Part shown: in pieces, positions 7,559-16,139 of the stretch
How the letters are laid out: the number at the start of each line of letters is the position of its first letter
Position numbering within the stretch: position 1 is the first letter of the stretch
NCBI GenBank assembly: GCA_020633775.1
Contig: JACKDA010000012.1
Coordinates: forward strand, 1 to 45,425
Source: Gemmatimonadales bacterium
GTDB taxonomy: Bacteria > Gemmatimonadota > Gemmatimonadetes > Gemmatimonadales > GWC2-71-9
Length of the DNA: 45,425 nt
Direction: 5' to 3'
The notes under the pieces: generated by a model
Databases searched by the model: none
What the model was told of the DNA's origin: nothing
The model's input: only the letters and a program-made list of their open reading frames with translations
Program-made: the position numbers and the translations under genes

Positions 7559-10500
7559 TCAGGCCGCGTCGACGTGCTCGCCGAGGCGGACGCCCACGAT
7601 CGTGGAGACGCCCGGCTCCTGCATGGTCACACCGTAGACGCTGTCGGCCGCCTGCATGGTGCGGGGGTTGTGGGTGATGACGATGAACTGGGTCTGCGCC
7701 TTGAACTCGTCGAGCAGCCGCAGGAACCGACCGACGTTGGCGTCGTCGAGCGGGGCATCGACCTCGTCCATGAGGCAGAACGGGTTCGGCTTGGTCAGGT
7801 AGATCGAGAACAGCAGCGACGACGCGACCAGGGTCCGCTCCCCCGAGGAGAGAAGGTGGATCCGCTGGGTGCGCTTGCCGCGCGGCGCCGCGTGGATCTC
7901 GATCTCGGACTCCAGCGGGTCGTCCGGGTCGCTGAGGCGGAGGTCGCACTCGCCGCCGCCGAAGAGCGTCTGGAAGACGTTGGTGAAGTTGGTCCGGACG
8001 GCGGTGAAGGTCTCGAGGAAGAGCGCCTTCGCGGTGCCGTCGATCTCGCGGATCGCCTGCAGCAGCGACTGCCGGGCGGCCACGAGGTCATCGCGCTGGG
8101 TCTGCAGGAAGGCGAGCCGCTTGGCCTCCTCGGCGTGCTCCTCCATCGCCAGCGGGTTCACGATGCCGATCGCCTCGAGGGCGCTGCCGATCCGCTCGGC
8201 CTCCTCCACCAGGGTGTCGAAGTCGGCCTCGACCGGCGGGGCGAGCTCGACCAGCGCCTCGAACGGCTGCTTCCACTCGGTCTCGACCCGCTCGACGACC
8301 CGGCGCCGCTCGGCCTTGGCCTCGGTGACGGAGATGGCGAGGCCGTGATGCTCCTCGCTCAGGGTCTCCAGTTCGCGGCGCGAGGAGGTCAGCTCGTGCT
8401 CGGCATTGGCGAGGCGCTGCTCGGCGGCCTGGAGGATCCCGCTCGCCTCGCCGGCGGCGGTCTCCAGCGCGAGCAGGGCGGCCGAGCGCTCGTCGCGGCC
8501 GGCCTGCCAGCGGGCCCGCTCGGCATCGAGCGACTCGGCGTCGGCGTCGAGGCGGGTGATCTCCTCGCTGCGCATCTGCTCGGCCAGGTCGGCGTCGGCG
8601 ATGATCCGCCCGGCGCGCTCGATCGTCTCGGTGGCCGCGCGCAGGCGCGCGGCGACGTGCGCCTCGCGGACCTGCCACTCGCTGCGCGCCTCGCGGACCT
8701 GCTCCTGCTCGGCCTCCAGGGCGCCGAGCGCGGTGCGGGCGGTGGTGAGGCGCTCGTCGAGCGTCGCACGCGCCTGGCCGCCCTCGCCGAGGAGGGTGGC
8801 GATCTCCTCACGACGGCCGAGCGCCCGGGTCTGCCGTTCGCCGAGGCGGGCGACCTGGGCCTCGATCTCGCCGAGCTCGCGGTCGAGCGTGGCGAGTCGA
8901 CGGACGAGATCCTCCCGCGCGGCGATCGCCTGCCGCTCCTGCTCGCGCAGGGCGGCGGCCTGCTGCTCGGTTGCGTTGGCGGCGGCCTCCAGCTCGACGA
9001 TCTCGGCCGCCGTGCCGGTGCGGCGTGCGTCGGCCTCGGCGAAGCGGGCCGTCGTCGCGGCGATCGTGCGACCGAGCTCCTTCAGCTCGGCGCGACGGCG
9101 CAGCGGACCGGCGGTGGCGGCGGGACCGGTGAGCCAGACCGAGCCATCGGCGCGGCGGACGCCGCGACCGGCGCCGAGCGGCGTGGTGCCGCCGATCAGC
9201 GCGGCGACCCACGGCGTGGCGACCGGATCGACGCGGAGCCGGCCATCGACCGGGCCACCGGCATCGCGCGGGCCGGGCTCGACCGGGAGGAGGATCAGGG
9301 TGCCCGGCTGCTCGGCCTGATGCCACGCCTGCACCTCGCGCACGGTGGCCTCGTCCCGCACCAGGATGGCGTGGACGAAGTCGCCCAGGAGCTGCTCGGC
9401 GAGGTCGGCCTCGTCGCCATCGACGGTGATCAGGTCGGCGAGGGTGCCGAGGATGCGGTCGCCGAAGTCGGCGCGGCGCGCGAGGAGCGCGGCGGCGGCG
9501 GGGGCGACCCCGACGCGATCGCGCTCGAGGGCCTGCAGCGCGTTCTGCCGCGCGGTCAGGGTGGCGAGTTCCTCCTCCAGCGCCCGGCGCTCGGCGACCT
9601 CGCGGGCCTCGCGATCACGGGTCTCGCGGAGCCGGAGCCGGGCCTGCTCGGCATCGGCGCTGCCGTGGCGGGCCTCGTCGGCATGGCGCTCGGCGATGGC
9701 GCGGGCCTCCACCAGTCGCTCGGCCGTGGTGCGGCGATCGTCGGTGAGCTGGGCCCGGTGCGACTCCTCCTGCGCGAGCCGCTCCTGCAGCGACGCGAGT
9801 TCGCCATCGAGCGCGGTCCGCTCGCCCTCCAGCTGACGGTGCGTCTCGGCGTGATGCTGCAGTTCCTGCTCGGTGGTGCGCACCAGCTCCCGCTGCGCGG
9901 CGACGCGCTCGCGCACCGCCTGCTCGGCCTCGTTCCGGCCGGCGAGTTCGGTGCGGATGTTGGTCGCCTCGGCCTCGGCGAGGGCGAGGTCCTCGGTCGC
10001 GGCCTCGCGGTCGCGCTCGGCCTGCTGGCGACGCTGCTGGGATTCACCGCGCTCGGCGAGCGCGCGCTGCCGCCGCTCGGCGGCATTCGCGATCCGCTCG
10101 GCGGCGACGGCAAGGTCGCCCTCCAGCCGCCCGAGTTCGAGCCGCGCCGTGGCGAGGTCCTCCGCGACGGCGGCGCGATGCCGCTCCGCGGCGTTTCGCG
10201 CGGTGGCCGCCTCCTCGCGGTCGGCCTCGGCGGCGGTGACCCGCTCGCGGAGCCGCGGGAGATGCTCACCCAGCTCGGTGTGGCGCTGCTCCCAGCTCGC
10301 GGCGTCGGCGGCGAGCCGCACGAGCTGTTCCTGGGCGAGGGCGATCGTCACCGCGAAGCGCTCCTCGGAGAGCGCCTTGTGCCGCTCGGCCTTCCCCTTC
10401 TGGCGGGCGAGCGAGCGGAGCTGCGACTGCACCTCGGCGATCAGGTCCTCGAGCCGCTGCAGGTCGGTCCCGGTCTCCTCGAGGCGGCGCGCGGTGGCGT

Positions 10501-11023
10501 GCCGGCGATCGCGGTAGAGCCCGACGCCCGCGGCCTCCTCGAACAGCGAGCGCCGCTCGTCGGCGCGATCGGAGAGGAGCAGGTCGATCAGCTTCGCCTC
10601 GATCACCACCCCGGCGTCGCTGCCGAGCCCGGTGCCGCGCAGCAGGTCCTGGATGTCGCGCAGGCGCACGGTCGAGCGGTTGAGCAGGTAGTCGCTCTGG
10701 CCGCTGCGCGAGAGGCGGCGGGTGATGACGACCTCGGTGTACGGCGTCGGCAACTGGCCGTCGCTGTTGTCGAGGTAGAGGGAGACCTCGGTGACGTTCA
10801 CCGGGCGACGGCCGGCCGCGCCCTGGAAGATCACGTCCTCCATCTTGCCGCCCCGGAGGAGGCGGGCGGACTGCTCGCCGAGCACCCAGCGGACGGCGTC
10901 GGAGACATTGGACTTGCCGCAGCCGTTGGGCCCGACGATGGCGGTCACGCCATCGTCGAAGTTCAGGGTCACGGTGTCGGCGAACGACTTGAAGCCGGAC
11001 AGCTCCAGCTTGGTGAGCTTCAT
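7559..11023 (-). CDS. smc: Chromosome segregation protein SMC
   Basis: 1154 residues starting MKLTKLELSGFKSFAD, the canonical SMC opening. A GTG nine codons upstream (11050) is possible but adds no conserved sequence. Walker A (GPNGCGKSN) lies at about 32-40. Two very long Glu/Arg/Ala-rich coiled coils flank a hinge near the middle (VGVAPAAAALLARRADFGDRI onward). The C-terminal head has the signature loop LLSSGERTL and Walker B FCLMDEVDAPLDD. SMC works with ScpA/ScpB to compact and resolve chromosomes; scpAB are not in this window. The signature reads LSSGER where LSGGE is usual. All long open frames opposite this gene are codon-bias shadows. Confidence 0.95.
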   Translation of the reverse strand: MKLTKLELSGFKSFADTVTLNFDDGVTAIVGPNGCGKSNVSDAVRWVLGEQSARLLRGGKMEDVIFQGAAGRRPVNVTEVSLYLDNSDGQLPTPYTEVVITRRLSRSGQSDYLLNRSTVRLRDIQDLLRGTGLGSDAGVVIEAKLIDLLLSDRADERRSLFEEAAGVGLYRDRRHATARRLEETGTDLQRLEDLIAEVQSQLRSLARQKGKAERHKALSEERFAVTIALAQEQLVRLAADAASWEQRHTELGEHLPRLRERVTAAEADREEAATARNAAERHRAAVAEDLATARLELGRLEGDLAVAAERIANAAERRQRALAERGESQQRRQQAERDREAATEDLALAEAEATNIRTELAGRNEAEQAVRERVAAQRELVRTTEQELQHHAETHRQLEGERTALDGELASLQERLAQEESHRAQLTDDRRTTAERLVEARAIAERHADEARHGSADAEQARLRLRETRDREAREVAERRALEEELATLTARQNALQALERDRVGVAPAAAALLARRADFGDRILGTLADLITVDGDEADLAEQLLGDFVHAILVRDEATVREVQAWHQAEQPGTLILLPVEPGPRDAGGPVDGRLRVDPVATPWVAALIGGTTPLGAGRGVRRADGSVWLTGPAATAGPLRRRAELKELGRTIAATTARFAEADARRTGTAAEIVELEAAANATEQQAAALREQERQAIAAREDLVRRLATLDRELGEIEAQVARLGERQTRALGRREEIATLLGEGGQARATLDERLTTARTALGALEAEQEQVREARSEWQVREAHVAARLRAATETIERAGRIIADADLAEQMRSEEITRLDADAESLDAERARWQAGRDERSAALLALETAAGEASGILQAAEQRLANAEHELTSSRRELETLSEEHHGLAISVTEAKAERRRVVERVETEWKQPFEALVELAPPVEADFDTLVEEAERIGSALEAIGIVNPLAMEEHAEEAKRLAFLQTQRDDLVAARQSLLQAIREIDGTAKALFLETFTAVRTNFTNVFQTLFGGGECDLRLSDPDDPLESEIEIHAAPRGKRTQRIHLLSSGERTLVASSLLFSIYLTKPNPFCLMDEVDAPLDDANVGRFLRLLDEFKAQTQFIVITHNPRTMQAADSVYGVTMQEPGVSTIVGVRLGEHVDAA

Positions 11024-11095
11024 CAGCCGGTGGGGATCGGGGTTGGGCACGAAGGCGCCCGCCTCGCGCAGCGACGAGGGGCGCCGGAATCCTGC

Positions 11096-11101
11096 AAGAT
11101 A
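11096..11101 (-). promoter_or_regulatory. Possible -10 element for smc
   Basis: The gap between the SPOR lipoprotein gene and smc (11024-11117) holds TATCTT on the minus strand at 11101-11096, the same hexamer used as a -10 upstream of prs. No convincing -35 is found at the right distance, so this is weak. It would give smc-aroF-lolA their own transcript. Confidence 0.3.
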
Positions 11102-11117
11102 GCAGGGTGGGGAGGGG

Positions 11118-12554
11118 TCAGGGGGTCCCGGATTCGGGGGTCGTCACGAAGTACGGCCGCCCCAGCCGACGCCCGTCGGCATCGGCATCCTCGCGGGTCG
11201 CGTAGGGCCCCACGACGACCCGATAGCCGTCGCCCTCGGCCCGGGGATCGAGCACCCGCGCCCGGAAGCCGATCTCGACCAGCTGGGTGGCCAGGGCCTT
11301 CGCGTAGGCCACGTTCTGGGACGAGGAGACCTGGATGAAGATCCGCTCCGCGCCGGGCTCCCCGTCGGTCGCGGCCTCGTCGCCGGAGGCGGGGTCCTGG
11401 GCCGCATCGCCGGCGGGGACCTCGTCCGTGGTGGCCAGCTCGGTCTCCGGCGGGGTCGGCCCGGCGGCGTCGGGCGACCACGGGAGCTGGAGGAAGTGAT
11501 CCTCGGCCACGCCGGTGAGTCGGCTCCGGGGCGCGGGGGGTGCGCTGAGGAGATCCCAGGCGACGACGTCATCGCCCTCGCGGACGACGAGGGTTCGTCC
11601 CCCGCTCACGAGCGGAAGGTCCTCGGCCCACGGGGCGCGGATCGTGATCGTCCGCTCGCGGCGGACCATGTCGAGGACCCAGATCGAATCGCCCTGCGCC
11701 GGTCGGGCGAGCACCCAGCGGCCGGACCGGTCGGGGCGGAGCGCCCGGGCGGGGCCCGGCAGCGGCAGGGTGCCGATCTCGTCCCAGCGGAACCGATCGA
11801 GGATGACCACGTCGCCCCGGGCCCGCGCGACGTAGAGCCGGTGGGCCGAGGGCGAGAAGGCGCTGGTCTGCGGCATTCCGCGGAGCTCGACGAAGCGCGG
11901 CGGGCGGTTGCGCTCCGGCTCGACCACGACGATCCCGCTGTCGGTGGTGATCGCCTGGACATCGCCGAACCAGCTGCTCGCCAGCTCCCCGCCGGGGACG
12001 GCGAACTCGCGCCCCTCGCCCTTCTCGGGATGGACCGTCAGCCGCCGGTTGCTGGCGGAGTACGCCGACAGGCCCGGCGCGAGGCCGGGTGCGCGCACGA
12101 GCTGGATGTCGTTGCCGCGCAGCGCCGGGCCGTTGAAGACCGTGCGGGTGCGGCCGCGGAACCCGATCGGCCTGCCGGTCGAGTCGAGGGCGAGGACGGC
12201 ACCGTCCGGGGTCCCGGTGATCCGGCGGACATCGTCGAGGTACGGGCGCTGCCGACGGGCGACGAGGTCGAGGCCGATCACCTCGCCGTCGCGGTCGACG
12301 GCATAGACCATCCGGTCGTCGAGGTCGGTGCCGAGGGCGCGGAGGATCGGCGGCATGGTGCCGCGGAACCGCCAGTCGAGCGGCGTGAGCGAATCCGCGC
12401 GGTAAAGCACGGCCTCGCCGCCGCCGGACGGCAGGCGCAGCAGCGAACCCTCCTCGGGGATGCCGAGGGGGAGTTCGCGCGGTCCCTCCAGCGGGGTCTC
12501 CCCCCCGCAGGCCGCGAGGAGGAGGAGGGCGACGACGGCGTGGCGGATCGGCAC
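11118..12554 (-). CDS. Lipoprotein with beta-propeller-like body and C-terminal SPOR domain
   Basis: 478 residues from GTG 12554, only 2 nt after the upstream stop. The signal peptide ends in a lipobox (LLLLAAC|GG). The body (about 30-370) is a series of short beta-strand repeats ending in phrases such as VYAVDRDGEVIGLDL and LYVARARGDVVILDR, suggesting a propeller. A Pro/Ala/Glu-rich linker (about 375-405) precedes a SPOR domain (IFIQVSSSQNVAYAKAL ... YRVVVGPYATREDA, about 408-475). SPOR domains bind denuded septal peptidoglycan, so a division-site location is possible (inference). The longer open frame upstream of 12554 overlaps the barrel gene and is not coding. Confidence 0.78.
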   Translation of the reverse strand: MPIRHAVVALLLLAACGGETPLEGPRELPLGIPEEGSLLRLPSGGGEAVLYRADSLTPLDWRFRGTMPPILRALGTDLDDRMVYAVDRDGEVIGLDLVARRQRPYLDDVRRITGTPDGAVLALDSTGRPIGFRGRTRTVFNGPALRGNDIQLVRAPGLAPGLSAYSASNRRLTVHPEKGEGREFAVPGGELASSWFGDVQAITTDSGIVVVEPERNRPPRFVELRGMPQTSAFSPSAHRLYVARARGDVVILDRFRWDEIGTLPLPGPARALRPDRSGRWVLARPAQGDSIWVLDMVRRERTITIRAPWAEDLPLVSGGRTLVVREGDDVVAWDLLSAPPAPRSRLTGVAEDHFLQLPWSPDAAGPTPPETELATTDEVPAGDAAQDPASGDEAATDGEPGAERIFIQVSSSQNVAYAKALATQLVEIGFRARVLDPRAEGDGYRVVVGPYATREDADADGRRLGRPYFVTTPESGTP

Positions 12555-12556
12555 GG

Positions 12557-15500
12557 TCAGTAGGTCGGCCCGATCGAGATGGTCCAGAACGGCGACGTCC
12601 CCGGCCGGTTGATCGGCTTGGCGTAGTCGAAGCGCAGGATCAGGAACCCGAACAGGTTGGTGCGCAGCGAGCCGCCCCACGACCGCAGGGGGGTGCGCAC
12701 CCGCAGCGGCGACTGCCCGGGCTCGCGCTCGCTGAACTGCACCACGCTGCGGGCATCCCACGCCACGCCAGCATCGTAGAATAGCGCGGCCTCGATCGGC
12801 GGCAGGAAGCGCGGCGACCAGTCGTACAGCGGCGAGATCAGCGGCACGCGCAACTCGGCGTTGAAGACGCCGATGGAGGTGCCGACGAGCTGGTCGAGCG
12901 CGGTGCAGCCGGTGATCGTCTCCGCGTCGTCGAGCGCGGTGACGCACTCGTTGCGGCGGTACGAGCCGGAGGTGTGGCCGCGGATCAGGTCGGGGAAGCC
13001 GATGAACTGGGTGAAGCGATCGGCGTCGGAGCCGGTGCGCCCGAAGTAGAGCAGTCGGGTGGCGAGGGTGAACGGCCCGACGAGGCGGTCGTAGCGGCGA
13101 TAGTCGGCGGTGAGCTGGGTGTAGTTCCAGCCGCCGATGGTCTGCGCGATCGAGAAACGCGCCCGGCGCCCGTACATCGGCCCGATGAAGCCGTAGAGCG
13201 TGTTGTCCTCGACGAACGCGACCGACGGCTGGATGAAGGCGTTCGACTCCAGGCCGAAGCGCTCGACCGACGGCTCGCGGGTGTAGAGGCCGGTGATCGG
13301 ATCGAAGAACTCGTTGAGCCGGACGATCGCGTCATCGATCAGGGTCGCCGAGAGCCCGAGCTCGATGCGCCGGAAGCGCGACAGCGGGTAGGCGCCCTGC
13401 GCGAACGCCGAGCGGAGGACGAGCCGACGGATGTCGGTGACGAGGACGTTCTCGAAGCTCTCGGGGACCGCGGCGATCCCGCTGCCCTGGAAGAAGAAGT
13501 ACGGGTCCTGCTGGATGCCGACGGCCCAGTTGAACCGGCGCGAGATGTTGCTGTACGCCGCGAGGACCTGCGCTTCCTCGATCCGGCCGTTGATGTAGCC
13601 GGAGAAGAGGAGCTGCCGGTCGCCGAGCATGTCGGAGAGCGAGATCGCGGTGCCGCCGAAGACGCCGCGGCCGAAGTTGTCGCGGGTGTAGCCGATCGAC
13701 GGGCGGGCGACGAAGTCGGGCGAGAAGCCGACCTTGTAGGGTCGCTCGGTGAAGGTGCTGGTGTCGGGGAGCCCGAGGGTGCTCGAGTCGTTCAGCGCCT
13801 GGATGCTCACCACCGGCGGGGGCCGGAGCGAGTCGGGCACGACGCCGAGGGAGTCGGCCTGGCGAAGCTGGCCGCGGGGCGAGACATAGATCGCCTGGCC
13901 ACCGCTCGCCTGCGGAACGACGCTGTCGGAGACCTCGGCCTGCCGCGCCGTCGGCGTCGGCGGGGCGAGCACGGCGAGCCGGGCGTCCTCGGCACGCCAC
14001 GGGGCGCCCTTGCGGCCGCGCGGATTGTCGAGGGTGTAGACGTTGTACTCGCCGTCCTCGTAGTACACGAACGCCAGCCGATCGGCGGGGGCCGCCCACG
14101 AGATCACCGGCGAGAGCGGGGTGATCCCCTGCGCCCCGGTGAACAGGTCGGTGAGCTGGTACGTCTGCCGGTCGTCGAGGTCGTAGAGGAAGATGTTGCT
14201 GACGCCGGTGCGATCGGAGACATAGGCGATCGACCGACCGTCGGGGCTCCACTGCGGGTTGACGTTCTTCCCCTGTTCCATCGAGGGGAGGAGCTCGATC
14301 CGCCCGGTCGCGAGGTCGTAGGTCGCGAGCCGCTCGTTGCCGAAGACCAGCTTCTCGAAGTCGGTGTCCGGGCCGCGGTCGGTGGTGAAGGCGATGGTCG
14401 ACCCGTCGGGCGAGAACACCGGGTGCATGTCGGCGTAGCGGTCGTTGGTCAGCCGCTGCAGGTTGGTGCCATCAACGTCGATCACGAACAGGTCGCTCAT
14501 CCCGCCGTCGAGGCCGCTGAAGACGATCCGGCGGCCATCGGGGGAGAAGGTCGGCGTGGTCACGCCGTTGAGGTCGACCCGGATCCGGCGGACCTCGCGG
14601 TTGCGCGCCGGCTCGACGATCACGATGTCGTCGCGCGGCCCCCGCTTGGCGGAGAAGACGAGGTACTTGCCGTCGGCGGACCAGGCCGCCGAGGAGTTGA
14701 TGAACCGGAACGTCTCGTAGTCGGAGCTCCAGGTGCTCTTGAGGAGCCGCCGGATCCGCTTGCCGCTCGGGACCTCCGCGAGGTAGAGGTCGACGAAGAA
14801 GAAGTCGGCCTCGCTGTAGTACGCGACCCGGGTGCCGTCGGGCGAGAGCGCGGGGGCGAGGTGGAGGGTGCCGTCGCTCTGGGCCTTGTTGAGCACCGGC
14901 GTGGCGATGTCGCGCGCCAGCGACTGGGTCCGCAGCTGCGGGAGGTACTGCTTCTGGACCGCATCGCGCCACTGGTCGCCGAGCTGGACGAAGTCGAGGC
15001 CGATGACGCGGCGCATCGCGCCCTCCAGCGAGCCGGCCCGCGAGGCGGAGAGGACCGCGCCGATCGCCTCGTCCCCCCAGCGCTCGCCGATGTAGCTGAC
15101 GATCGCCTGGCCGAAGCGGTACGGGAAGATCGTCGGGTCGGTCTCGAGCTGGCGGATGGTCGGCAGCTTCCCCTCGACCGACGCGTCGCGCAACCACATC
15201 GCGGTGTTCGGATCGACGGGACCGACCGAGAGATACTCGGCCATCCCCTCGACGAACCAGAGCGGCGGGTTGACGGCGATCAGGGTCTGGAGCCCGCCGC
15301 CGGCGCGCCCGCCGGACCAGACGTCGTACTGGAACTGGTGCACCATCTCGTGCTGCAGCACGTGGGCGACGTCGGCGTAGCTGCCGGTCATCGGGAGGAC
15401 GTTGCGGTGCTTCAGGAAGTCGGTGAACCCGCCGGTCCCCTCGCCGACCTCGCCCGGGGTGGTGTTGGTCTGCTGGAAGTCCGAGTGCGAGGCGTAGAGG

Positions 15501-15754
15501 ATGATCGGCTTCCGCTCGCGGAACTGGTGCCGCAGGATCCGGCTCAGCCGCGCGTACGAGCGCTCGGCCATGCGCGCCACGTCGAAGGCGGCCTCCCGCT
15601 CCTCCTCGTAGTAGTACACGTCGAAGTGCTCGGTCTCGATGACCCGGAAATCGAACGTGGTGTACTGGACCTTGTTCTGGCCGAAGTACTGGCCCAGCAG
15701 CGGGGCGGGGGCGAGCAGCACCGCGAGGGTGAGGAGTCGGCTGAGGCGGCGCAT
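12557..15754 (-). CDS. Secreted metalloprotease-like / beta-propeller / outer-membrane barrel protein
   Basis: 1065 residues from ATG 15754, with GGAAAGG about 9 nt upstream; codons further upstream overlap rsfS out of frame. Signal peptide ends around LLGQ. Residues 35-270 look like a peptidase-MA (gluzincin) domain: zinc motif HEMVH at 135-139 and a downstream EGMAEY (169-174) that could supply the third ligand. About 300-640 hold TolB/PD40-type propeller repeats (LSPDGTRVAYYS, FSPDGRRIVFSG, WSPDGRSIAYVS). From about 690 to the end, aromatic beta-strands finish in FWTISIGPTY, an outer-membrane barrel C-terminus of the BamA/surface-antigen style. So one chain appears to anchor a periplasmic or surface protease and propeller in the outer membrane. 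Substrate unknown. Confidence 0.82.
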   Translation of the reverse strand: MRRLSRLLTLAVLLAPAPLLGQYFGQNKVQYTTFDFRVIETEHFDVYYYEEEREAAFDVARMAERSYARLSRILRHQFRERKPIILYASHSDFQQTNTTPGEVGEGTGGFTDFLKHRNVLPMTGSYADVAHVLQHEMVHQFQYDVWSGGRAGGGLQTLIAVNPPLWFVEGMAEYLSVGPVDPNTAMWLRDASVEGKLPTIRQLETDPTIFPYRFGQAIVSYIGERWGDEAIGAVLSASRAGSLEGAMRRVIGLDFVQLGDQWRDAVQKQYLPQLRTQSLARDIATPVLNKAQSDGTLHLAPALSPDGTRVAYYSEADFFFVDLYLAEVPSGKRIRRLLKSTWSSDYETFRFINSSAAWSADGKYLVFSAKRGPRDDIVIVEPARNREVRRIRVDLNGVTTPTFSPDGRRIVFSGLDGGMSDLFVIDVDGTNLQRLTNDRYADMHPVFSPDGSTIAFTTDRGPDTDFEKLVFGNERLATYDLATGRIELLPSMEQGKNVNPQWSPDGRSIAYVSDRTGVSNIFLYDLDDRQTYQLTDLFTGAQGITPLSPVISWAAPADRLAFVYYEDGEYNVYTLDNPRGRKGAPWRAEDARLAVLAPPTPTARQAEVSDSVVPQASGGQAIYVSPRGQLRQADSLGVVPDSLRPPPVVSIQALNDSSTLGLPDTSTFTERPYKVGFSPDFVARPSIGYTRDNFGRGVFGGTAISLSDMLGDRQLLFSGYINGRIEEAQVLAAYSNISRRFNWAVGIQQDPYFFFQGSGIAAVPESFENVLVTDIRRLVLRSAFAQGAYPLSRFRRIELGLSATLIDDAIVRLNEFFDPITGLYTREPSVERFGLESNAFIQPSVAFVEDNTLYGFIGPMYGRRARFSIAQTIGGWNYTQLTADYRRYDRLVGPFTLATRLLYFGRTGSDADRFTQFIGFPDLIRGHTSGSYRRNECVTALDDAETITGCTALDQLVGTSIGVFNAELRVPLISPLYDWSPRFLPPIEAALFYDAGVAWDARSVVQFSEREPGQSPLRVRTPLRSWGGSLRTNLFGFLILRFDYAKPINRPGTSPFWTISIGPTY

Positions 15755-15782
15755 CGGGTGGACCTTTCCGGCAGGTGGAACG

Positions 15783-16139
15783 TCAGGCGATCGAGAGCAG
15801 CGGCGGCGCATCCTGCCAGAGCCGCTCCAGGCGATAGAACGCCCGCGTCTCGGGATGGAAGAGGTGGACCACGATGTCGACGAAGTCGAGCAGGACCCAG
15901 CGTCCGCTCGGCAGTCCCTCGACGTGGTTGGCATCGACGCCTGCCCCTTCCAGTTGCTCCAGCACCTTGTTGGCGATGCCGCGCACGTGGGCATCGGAGG
16001 TGCCGGAGGCGATCACGAAATAGTCGGCGGCATCGCTCAGGCCGCGCAGGTCCAGCACCAGCACGTCGGTCCCCTTGCCATCCTCGATCGCCCCGACGGC
16101 GAGGGCGACCTCGCGGGGCAGCGTGCGACGCTCAGTCAT
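15783..16139 (-). CDS. rsfS: Ribosomal silencing factor RsfS
   Basis: 118 residues, MTERRTLPREVALAVGAIED. It has the RsfS/Iojap features VLVLDLRGLSDAADYFVIASG, a helix with HVRGIANKVLEQL, and the conserved end SGRWVLLDFVDIVVHLFHPETRAFYRLE. RsfS binds ribosomal protein L14 and blocks subunit joining under starvation. It overlaps the DAK2-DegV gene by 8 nt. Its end is 28 nt before the barrel gene. Placement downstream of rplI and rpsF keeps it in a translation-related operon. Confidence 0.94.
   Translation of the reverse strand: MTERRTLPREVALAVGAIEDGKGTDVLVLDLRGLSDAADYFVIASGTSDAHVRGIANKVLEQLEGAGVDANHVEGLPSGRWVLLDFVDIVVHLFHPETRAFYRLERLWQDAPPLLSIA

Noticed and set aside
6632..11338. A 1568-codon plus-strand open frame opposite smc
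   Set aside because: It mirrors smc codon-for-codon on the other strand, crosses several real gene boundaries and has low-complexity Gly/Leu/Arg/Asp composition; an effect of GC-rich third positions.
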